DNA from: an uncultured Paracoccaceae bacterium
GTDB taxonomy: Bacteria > Pseudomonadota > Alphaproteobacteria > Rhodobacterales > Rhodobacteraceae
Assembly: GCA_937927885.1 (NCBI GenBank)
Contig: CALEZJ010000477.1
Location: 1-6,019 of the forward strand
Direction of reading: 5' to 3'
DNA length: 6,019 nucleotides
The notes under the pieces are model-generated. The model had not been told where the DNA came from and did no database searches. It was given only the letters and a program-made list of their open reading frames with translations. Of this stretch, positions 1 to 4,992 are shown in pieces. Position numbers and translations under genes: made by a program. Within the stretch, counting starts at the first letter, position 1. Each line of letters starts with the position of its first letter.

Positions 1-470
1 CGCCCGCGAGTCGCGACGCCGTTGAAACCCTCGGGCCAGGCGCCAAAGAATTCCAGCCCGATATCGTTATAGATGTCACCCAGCATGCCGTTGACCCAGC
101 CGCCCGGGCGATAGGCCTCCAGCGCCTCGTCCCAGCTCGCCACCATATAGGGCGTATAGAGGACGGCAATGCGGGAATCGTAACTGGTCATCGGCCAGTT
201 CAGCATCAGCTGCACTTCATTGGCGACGAAAAGGTCGAAAACCTCCTGTTGCCCGCCCAGTTCGTTCTGAAAGAACACGTTGACCGCGATGTCTCCGCCC
301 GAGGCTTCCTCGATGAGTGCGGCCCAGCGTTCGATGGCGTCGCCTGCCGCCGACCCGCGCGCACCGGAATCGGTGGCCAGGCGCAGAGTGACGGATTGTG
401 CCTGCGCAAACCCCGCGCCCAAGGCGAGGCCGACCGCAACGGTCGCTGAAAAGACGGTTGGATATTTCAT
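1..470 (-). CDS. TRAP transporter substrate-binding protein, DctP family (partial; C-terminus beyond left edge)
   Basis: This is the periplasmic solute receptor of a TRAP (tripartite, ATP-independent) transporter, which uses an ion gradient and DctQ/DctM-type membrane partners that are not in the window. The frame is open from ATG at 470 to the edge, giving 156 residues of a family usually about 320-350 long. Residues 1-24 form a Sec signal peptide: a Lys at position 2, a hydrophobic core rich in Ala, Val, Leu and Gly, and an Ala-Gln-Ala cleavage site before Gln25. The mature start (VTLRLATDSGARGS, then a helix with ERWAALIEEASGG and VNVFFQNELGGQQEVFDLF) follows the DctP N-lobe pattern: a first strand, a long helix, 'V.VF...LG...E' and then a stretch that reports on ligand class. 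The start is supported by AGGGAG six bases upstream. The usual ligand-gripping arginine would lie beyond the edge, so the substrate cannot be inferred. The gene is divergent from the LacI/ABC operon. Confidence 0.88.
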   Translation of the reverse strand, partial: MKYPTVFSATVAVGLALGAGFAQAQSVTLRLATDSGARGSAAGDAIERWAALIEEASGGDIAVNVFFQNELGGQQEVFDLFVANEVQLMLNWPMTSYDSRIAVLYTPYMVASWDEALEAYRPGGWVNGMLGDIYNDIGLEFFGAWPEGFNGVATRG

Positions 471-476
471 GGTCGG

Positions 477-482
477 CTCCCT
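477..482 (-). promoter_or_regulatory. Ribosome binding site of the TRAP binding-protein gene
   Basis: Read on the minus strand this is AGGGAG, six bases before the ATG at 470-468. It fixes the start, which in turn gives a complete signal peptide. Confidence 0.75.
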
Positions 483-495
483 GATGTCGTGATCC

Positions 496-507
496 CCCGA
501 TATCGGG
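496..507. promoter_or_regulatory. Perfect 12-bp palindrome CCCGATATCGGG in the TRAP gene leader
   Basis: CCCGAT/ATCGGG is perfectly self-complementary with no loop. It lies between the putative -35 element and the ribosome binding site of the TRAP gene, where a -10 element or an operator would be expected. It could be a repressor site or overlap the transcription start. Its centre is 15 bp from the centre of the imperfect palindrome at 510-523. The function is inferred from position and symmetry only. Confidence 0.35.
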
Positions 508-530
508 ACATAAGTGTACTGATTTGTCAA
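500..530 (-). promoter_or_regulatory. Putative promoter of the TRAP binding-protein gene
   Basis: On the minus strand there is a perfect TTGACA hexamer (525-530). No good -10 hexamer stands at 17 bp. The best candidate is CGATAT (500-505) at a longer 19-bp spacing, inside the 12-bp palindrome. The weak -10 together with the overlapping palindromes suggests a regulated promoter. The -35 assignment is fairly good and the -10 is uncertain. Confidence 0.4.
510..523. promoter_or_regulatory. Imperfect palindrome, possible GntR (FCD)-type operator for the TRAP gene
   Basis: ATAAGTGTACTGAT is symmetric at five of seven base pairs: AT.AGT and ACT.AT flank a central GT. Operators of FCD-subfamily GntR regulators often have this size and a TA-rich AGT..ACT core, and these regulators commonly control TRAP transporters. 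No GntR gene is visible in the window, so the assignment is tentative. Confidence 0.3.
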
Positions 531-716
531 CTGCGTCTTGCGATTCCGGGGCGGATTGCGCTGGCGGCATGATCGCGGATGCGGCGGCAAGGATCCGGAT
601 TGCGCCGCGTCCCGTCGCCGCCGTCGCACGGCGCCGTGCCCAGGATGAACCGCCAGCCGGACCATCGGCACCGGCGCAATCCGCAAACCCACAGACAGAG
701 TTCCGCAACAACGCCC
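531..716. other. Non-coding divergent spacer with no recognised gene
   Basis: This is the middle of the 317-base gap between the divergent genes. Short open frames cross it, but their products are rich in Ala, Arg and Pro with no domain pattern, and they lack credible ribosome binding sites. The only structure I see is a perfect 14-bp palindrome, GCACGGCGCCGTGC, at 626-639. No tRNA, small RNA or mobile-element end is evident. Confidence 0.5.
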
Positions 717-745
717 TTGCCAGCCGTCGACCGGTAGGTTAAACG
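717..745 (+). promoter_or_regulatory. Putative promoter of the lacI-type/ABC operon
   Basis: TTGCCA (717-722, five of six matches to the sigma-70 -35 consensus) is followed 17 bases later by TAAACG (740-745, three of six matches to the -10 consensus). The -10 would sit inside the first LacI-type operator, so repressor binding would block polymerase. The hexamers are weak and the call leans on their spacing and on the operator position. Confidence 0.35.
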
Positions 746-751
746 TTTAAC
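738..751. promoter_or_regulatory. LacI-family operator 1 (perfect palindrome)
   Basis: GTTAAACGTTTAAC is a perfect 14-bp palindrome with the central CpG typical of LacI/GalR-family operators, and its AAACGTTT core resembles the PurR-type core. It lies 36 bases upstream of the LacI-family gene, so autoregulation is the simplest reading. Confidence 0.7.
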
Positions 752-752
752 T

Positions 753-766
753 GTAAATCGTTTAAC
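753..766. promoter_or_regulatory. LacI-family operator 2 (near-identical to operator 1)
   Basis: GTAAATCGTTTAAC matches operator 1 at 12 of 14 positions and keeps the right half-site CGTTTAAC intact. The left half is degenerate. Its centre is 15 bp from that of operator 1, about one and a half helical turns, so two dimers would lie roughly on opposite faces of the DNA. It ends 21 bases before the repressor start codon. Confidence 0.6.
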
Positions 767-787
767 CCGCACGAATCGGTGCCGTGA

Positions 788-1870
788 ATGCCTAGAAAAA
801 GACCTACTATCAAGGATGTAGCGGTTCTTGCCGGGGTATCGACCGCAACGGTCTCGAACGTTTTCAACGACACCAAGCCCGTGAACGCCGCCCTGCGCGA
901 GCGGGTCGAGGCCGCGGCGCGCCAGCTTGATTATCAGGTGGACCGGGCCGCCTCGCAGCTTCGCTCGGGGCAGACGCGCGTGATCGGCGTTCTGGTGCCG
1001 GATCTGGACGATGCCTTCTTCACCTCCCTCGTCTCGCGGCTCGAGGTGATGGCCGGCAAGGATGGCTACGACGTTATCGTGTCCAGTTCGCGCGACGATC
1101 CCGCGGTTGAGAAATCGCGCTTGCGCGCGCTGCTGGGCTGGCGCCCGTCGGGTCTGGTGGCGGTGCCCTGCACCGATACGCTGCCGCAGGTGCTGATCGA
1201 GGAAGCCAGACGCATCCCCGTCGTTCTCGCCGACCGTGTCGTATCCGAGGGGGCGCCGGCCGATGCGGTGACCATCGACAACGCCGAGGCGGGCGCGATC
1301 GCGGCGCGGCACCTGGTGGCGATGGGGCACCGGCATGTGGTGATCGCGGCCTCGGATCTGTCCATCGCGCCGATCCGCGAACGCCTGCGGGGCGCCCGGG
1401 ATTTCATGCTGTCCGCAATCGGCACTGCGCCGGTTGTCGTCGAACTGGGGTCGAACAGCGTGACCGGCGCAGAGCGTTACGCGCATTGGCAAGAGCGGCA
1501 TGCCCGCCCGACTGCCGTCCTGGCGCTGACGAATGTAACGACGCTGGCGGTGCTGTCGGCACTGGCACAGGCGCGGGTGGACATCCCTGATCAGGTCTCG
1601 GTCATCGGTTTCGACGATTACGCCTGGATGAGCGCGCGCAAGACCGCGCTTACCGCGATCCGCCAACCGGTTGATCTGATGGCGCAATCGGTCTGGGACA
1701 GGCTGACGGCCCGAATGCGGGGTGAAACCGGTGCCCCGGTGGCTATCCGGCTGGCGGCTTCGCTGCAGGTGCGCGACTCGGTTCGCAGCCTCCCTGCAAT
1801 CCAGCCGTCCGAAAGCGCTGCCGAGGGGCCCGCGCCCCGGTCTGGTGACGCGAAGTCAGCCCTGCACTGA
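788..1870 (+). CDS. LacI-family transcriptional regulator
   Basis: This 360-residue protein is a DNA-binding repressor whose C-terminal periplasmic-binding-protein fold senses a small molecule, usually a sugar. Residues 7-27 form the helix-turn-helix (TIKDVAVLAGVSTATVSNVFN) with recognition-helix residues Thr19, Ala20 and Asn24. Residues 49-61 form the hinge (YQVDRAASQLRSG), which keeps the minor-groove leucine (Leu58), but the common 'Y-x-P-N' is Y-Q-V-D. The sensor domain begins at RVIGVLVPDLDD (64-75) and includes 'DNAEAGAIAARHLVAMGHRHV' (cofactor/ligand-cleft region) and the late motif 'DQVSVIGFDDY', both family hallmarks. The protein runs about 20 residues beyond the usual end in a polar tail. 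The ATG start has no strong ribosome binding site, consistent with low repressor levels. The gene is first in the operon, with only 40 bases before the permease gene and no terminator, so it probably represses itself and the transporter through the two upstream operators. The effector is unknown. Confidence 0.93.
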   Translation: MPRKRPTIKDVAVLAGVSTATVSNVFNDTKPVNAALRERVEAAARQLDYQVDRAASQLRSGQTRVIGVLVPDLDDAFFTSLVSRLEVMAGKDGYDVIVSSSRDDPAVEKSRLRALLGWRPSGLVAVPCTDTLPQVLIEEARRIPVVLADRVVSEGAPADAVTIDNAEAGAIAARHLVAMGHRHVVIAASDLSIAPIRERLRGARDFMLSAIGTAPVVVELGSNSVTGAERYAHWQERHARPTAVLALTNVTTLAVLSALAQARVDIPDQVSVIGFDDYAWMSARKTALTAIRQPVDLMAQSVWDRLTARMRGETGAPVAIRLAASLQVRDSVRSLPAIQPSESAAEGPAPRSGDAKSALH

Positions 1871-1900
1871 TGCCGACAGGCGCCAGAGCACAAAGCGTAG

Positions 1901-1905
1901 GGAGG
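1901..1905 (+). promoter_or_regulatory. Ribosome binding site that decides a GTG start
   Basis: GGAGG lies five bases before GTG at 1911. The frame is open much further upstream, to an ATG at 1722 inside the repressor gene, but that extension has no permease-like sequence and no such site. The next in-frame ATG, at 2019, would remove the first membrane helix. Confidence 0.75.
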
Positions 1906-1910
1906 CGCGG

Positions 1911-2785
1911 GTGCGAACAAGGAAACTGACCGATCTTCTGCCGTTCATCGCCCCGGTTCACATCCTGATCCTGAGCGTGATCGTGCTGCCCGCGCTCTAC
2001 GTCGCCTGGCTGAGCCTGATGCAATCGACCTTTGGGCAAGCCCCCTCGTTCGTCGGTTTCGCCAATTTCCGGCGGGTTCTGGCGGATCCGGCGTTTCGCA
2101 GCGCGCTGTGGAACACCGTGGTTCTTGTCATGGTCGCGGTGCATCTCGAACTCGTGGTCGGACTACTCCTGGCGCTGCTCTTTGCCAGCGGCCTGCCGTT
2201 TCGCCGCGTGCTTCTGGTCTGCACGCTGGCACCCTATGCGGTGAGCGAGGTCATCGCCGTGGTGAGCTGGCGCTATCTCTTCGATCCGGATGCCGGGCCG
2301 GTGACGCAACTGCTGCTGTCGCTGGGATTGCCGGTGCTGGATTGGTCGTTCGAGCCAATGCATGCGATGATCCTGATCGCCCTGCTGACCATCTGGCTGC
2401 ACCTGCCCTTTACCTTCATCATCCTCTATGCCGCGCGGCTGGCGATTCCCGCCGATCTCTACGAGGCCGCCCGCATCGACGGCGCCCGCCCCTGGCAGGC
2501 CTTCCGCCGGGTGACCCTGCCGCTGCTGGGACCGGCCATCGTCGTGGCGCTGCTGTTTCGCTACATCTTTGCCTTTCGCATCTTTTCCGAGGTCTGGCTG
2601 CTCACCGGCGGCGGCCCCGCCCGCACCACCGAAGTCGTCGCCGTCTATCTCTACCGCGAGGCCTTACCTACAACGCCTTTGGCACGGCATCGGCAACCGC
2701 ATGGATCATGGTTCTGGCGTCGCTGTTGCTGGCGCTGGGTTATGTGGCGCTGTTGCGCAAGCAGGTGACCGGCAATGCGCATTGA
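1911..2785 (+). CDS. ABC transporter permease, MalF-like, frameshifted near 2661-2664
   Basis: This is an inner-membrane subunit of a carbohydrate-type (CUT1) ABC importer that pairs with the next gene's product. From the GTG start the protein shows an N-terminal helix (about residues 12-34), the 'FVGFANFRRVLADPAFRSALWNT' region typical of the family, further hydrophobic helices, and the cytoplasmic EAA loop at 184-204 (YEAARIDGA, then F..V.LPLL), which docks to the ATPase. At about 2661-2664 the frame breaks. The upstream frame ends at 2768 with about 34 residues rich in Arg, Trp and Cys, giving a 285-residue product. The -1 frame continues at CTT (2663) with LTYNAFGTASATAWIMVLAS and a final membrane helix, ending at TGA 2783-2785. 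Restoring one base, for example GCC to GCCC, gives 291 residues, a normal length. As written, the last helix is lost. This may be a sequencing error or a recent mutation. Confidence 0.88.
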
Positions 2786-3608
2786 CCGTCTGCTGATCGG
2801 GCTGGGCAAGGGTCTCGCGGTTGCGGTGCTGCTGGCTTGGTCGCTGGTGCCGATCGCCTTCGTGGTGATCTCGTCCTTCAAGCCGGGGCGTGACATCTTT
2901 GCCGTGCCGCCGCGCCATGCCTTTTCCCCGACGCTGGACCATTATGCCGCGCTCTGGACGCGCTGGGGCGTGTTCTTTGACGGATTGTGGAACAGCCTGC
3001 TGATCACCGCCGGGGCCACGGCGCTGGCCGTGATCGCCAGCACCTGCGCAGGCTATGTCTATTCGCGCAATGCCGGTCGGTTGCTGAACGGGAGTGTCCT
3101 GTTCCTGATCGTGGTGCGGCTCATTCCGCCCATCGTCATCACGTTGCCGCTGTTTCCCATCGTCAACCTTCTGGGACTGAATGACACCCATCTGGTGCTG
3201 ATGGTGCTTTATGCGACGTTCTTCGTGTCCCTGGGCACGGTGCTGATGCGCACCTTCATCGACCAGATCCCGCGCGAGCTGGACGAGGCGGCGCAGATCG
3301 ACGGGGCCGGGCGGCTGACGATCCTACGGCGGATCATCGTACCGCTGGCCGCTCCGGGAATTCTGGCGGTTGCGGTGTTCGTGGTGGTGTTCGCCTGGAA
3401 CGAATTCCTGTTCGCCTTCATCTTTACCGGCACCAACGCCAAGACCGCCCCGCTGGTCATTTCCGAGATGATCGGCTCCATCGATGGGGTGGACTGGGGG
3501 ATCCTGTTTGCCGCCTCGACCGTGCAACTGGCGCCCGTGCTGCTGTTCGTCGTGTTCATGAACCGATTTCTGGTGGCCGGGCTGACCGCTGGCGCCACCA
3601 AGGGATGA
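2775..3608 (+). CDS. ABC transporter permease, MalG-like
   Basis: This is the second inner-membrane subunit of the CUT1-type importer, 277 residues, a usual length for MalG-type permeases. The first membrane helix (about residues 7-33) is followed by 'SSFKPGRDIF', a MalG-family hallmark after helix 1. Then come 'LWNSLLITAGAT', several hydrophobic helices, and the EAA loop at Glu171-Gly177 (LDEAAQIDGAG, then I..PLAAPGI), which contacts the ATPase. 'FAWNEFLFAFIF' near the C-terminus is also characteristic. The ATG overlaps by 11 bases the restored end of the upstream permease gene, which points to translational coupling and supports the idea that the upstream gene should end at 2785. In the frame as written, translation would stop at 2768, just before this start. 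The substrate cannot be told from the permease. Confidence 0.93.
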   Translation: MRIDRLLIGLGKGLAVAVLLAWSLVPIAFVVISSFKPGRDIFAVPPRHAFSPTLDHYAALWTRWGVFFDGLWNSLLITAGATALAVIASTCAGYVYSRNAGRLLNGSVLFLIVVRLIPPIVITLPLFPIVNLLGLNDTHLVLMVLYATFFVSLGTVLMRTFIDQIPRELDEAAQIDGAGRLTILRRIIVPLAAPGILAVAVFVVVFAWNEFLFAFIFTGTNAKTAPLVISEMIGSIDGVDWGILFAASTVQLAPVLLFVVFMNRFLVAGLTAGATKG

Positions 3609-3620
3609 CTGACCGTCTGC

Positions 3621-3628
3621 AAGGGAGG
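3621..3628 (+). promoter_or_regulatory. Strong ribosome binding site of the binding-protein gene
   Basis: AAGGGAGG lies five bases before the ATG at 3634. It is the strongest such site in the operon, in keeping with the need for excess binding protein over permeases. Confidence 0.7.
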
Positions 3629-3633
3629 AAACC

Positions 3634-4926
3634 ATGACAGACCCGAGAACCGGACTGACGCGCCGCCGCCTGCTGGGCACGGCCTTGGGGGGCGCCGCCA
3701 CGATGGCCGCGCTACCAACCTGGGCGCAGACCCGCACGCTGAATATTCTCAGCCATGCCGTGCATGAGCGCGTGCTGGGCGCGGGAGACGCGGATCTGCT
3801 GAGCGCGTGGAAAAGCGACAACGGCGCCACTCTCAGCTTTACCACCTTCGATTCGAACCCGTTGCAGGACAGGCTGTTTCGCGAGGCGAGCCTGCCCGCA
3901 ACCGATTACTCGGTGGGCTATCTGATCGATAACCGTCCGACCTCGGAAATCGCGGCGCTGTTCGAGCCCCTGGGCCCGCGGAATGCCGCCGATCCGATCG
4001 AGGATTTCGCCGACATCGCCCCCGGACTGATCCAGGGCATGACGGTTGACGGCAACCTGATCGGCATTCCGGTGCGCCACGCCACGCAGGGGCTCTTCTA
4101 CAACGAGGCGATGCTGGAGGAAGCGGGTATCACCGCGCCGCCAGAGACGCTGGAAGAGCTGATCGAGCAGGCCAACCGGCTGACCTTCACTTCGGCCTCG
4201 GGCACGCCGGTGACCGGGATGGTGCTGGCCAGTGATCTGGCGGTGTTCCCGGTGATGTTCGCCCGCGCCTTTGGCGGCGATTTCATCACCGCCGATTTCC
4301 GGCTAGTGCCCGATCGCGGCGCGATGGAGCAGGGTCTGTCGGCCTTGCGGAGCATGTTCGAGACCGGGGCGCTGCCTCGCAGCTATGCGACCACGCGCAA
4401 TGACGACATGGTGTCATGGATCCAGCAAGGCCGGGCCGCTTTCACGGTGCTGCCCTTCGCCCGCCATGCGCAACTCAACAATCCCGAGCAGAGCAACTTC
4501 CCCGGCAGGATCAAGGCGATTCCCTTCCCCGGCTCTGCCAGCCTGCCCGCGGGCACGCCCATGTCAGCCGTGGTCGAGGCCTGGGCCATGGTCATCCCGC
4601 GCAACGCTACCGACAAGGATCTGGCCTGGTCCTACATCCGCGAAGTGTCGAGCAAGCGTGTCACGCTGGGCATGGCGTTGAACGGGAACGGTCCGGTGCG
4701 GGTGTCGAGCTATGCCGACCCTGCCCTGATCGAACGCAACCCCGTTGCGGAAATCGAGGCGCGGGTTCTGGCCACCGCGCGCGGTGCCTTCCCGCCCTTC
4801 CCCGAAGCGGCGCGTGCCCAGGCGACCATGCTCGAAGAGGTGCAGCTTGCCGTGCTGGGCCGCAAGAGCGTGGCCGATGCCGTCTCGGCGATCATCGATC
4901 GCGTCGGGCCGCTCATGCCCGCCTGA
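3634..4926 (+). CDS. ABC transporter substrate-binding protein, family 1 (MalE-like), Tat-exported
   Basis: This 430-residue periplasmic receptor delivers its solute to the two permeases encoded just upstream. Residues 9-14 (T-R-R-R-L-L) form a twin-arginine motif, followed by a short hydrophobic stretch (GTALGGAATMAALP) and a likely cleavage site after Thr-Trp-Ala at 29-31, so export is probably by the Tat route in folded form. The mature protein starts with a typical strand (TLNILSHAV). The family 1 core segment is clear at about 139-175: 'NLIGIPVRHATQGLFYNEAMLEEAGI' with Tyr156-Asn157, then a 'PETLEEL' turn. The later segment 'PMSAVVEAWAMVIPRNATDKDLAWSYI' matches the family pattern in which the protein returns to the first lobe. 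Length fits the family. The gene sits 25 bases after the MalG-type gene. The ligand is unknown, and a sugar or sugar derivative is the default expectation for the family. Confidence 0.92.
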   Translation: MTDPRTGLTRRRLLGTALGGAATMAALPTWAQTRTLNILSHAVHERVLGAGDADLLSAWKSDNGATLSFTTFDSNPLQDRLFREASLPATDYSVGYLIDNRPTSEIAALFEPLGPRNAADPIEDFADIAPGLIQGMTVDGNLIGIPVRHATQGLFYNEAMLEEAGITAPPETLEELIEQANRLTFTSASGTPVTGMVLASDLAVFPVMFARAFGGDFITADFRLVPDRGAMEQGLSALRSMFETGALPRSYATTRNDDMVSWIQQGRAAFTVLPFARHAQLNNPEQSNFPGRIKAIPFPGSASLPAGTPMSAVVEAWAMVIPRNATDKDLAWSYIREVSSKRVTLGMALNGNGPVRVSSYADPALIERNPVAEIEARVLATARGAFPPFPEAARAQATMLEEVQLAVLGRKSVADAVSAIIDRVGPLMPA

Positions 4927-4933
4927 CCGTTCG

Positions 4934-4955
4934 GGCCGGGCCCAACGGCCCGGCC
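4934..4955 (+). terminator. GC-rich intergenic hairpin, possible attenuator or mRNA stabiliser
   Basis: GGCCGGGCC and GGCCCGGCC form a perfect 9-bp stem (10 with a G-U pair) around a CAAC loop, seven bases after the binding-protein stop codon. The following stretch is pyrimidine-rich but mostly C (tctcccctctctcc) with no T run, so it does not look like a full intrinsic terminator. Such hairpins after binding-protein genes can protect the upstream message or end part of the transcripts, raising binding protein over downstream products. Confidence 0.45.
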
Positions 4956-4992
4956 TCTCCCCTCTCTCCATCATCTCAACAAGGACTGACCG

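Noticed and set aside
524..742. A short plus-strand open frame (72 codons) in the divergent spacer
   Set aside because: Its composition is Ala/Arg/Pro-rich, it has no ribosome binding site, and it runs through the putative operon promoter into the first operator.
527..1687. A long minus-strand open frame (386 codons) opposite the LacI-family gene
   Set aside because: Its product is rich in Arg, His, Gly and Gln with no domain pattern. It is the antisense of a well-supported gene in GC-rich DNA.
1722..1910. In-frame upstream extension of the MalF-type permease to an ATG at 1722
   Set aside because: It would overlap the repressor gene by about 150 bases, adds Arg-rich non-family sequence, and lacks a ribosome binding site. 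The GTG at 1911 has GGAGG at good spacing and places the first helix at the N-terminus.
2655..2670. Programmed ribosomal -1 frameshift at the permease break
   Set aside because: GAGGCCTTACC has no slippery heptamer and I see no clear stimulatory structure. A mutation or a sequencing error explains it more simply.
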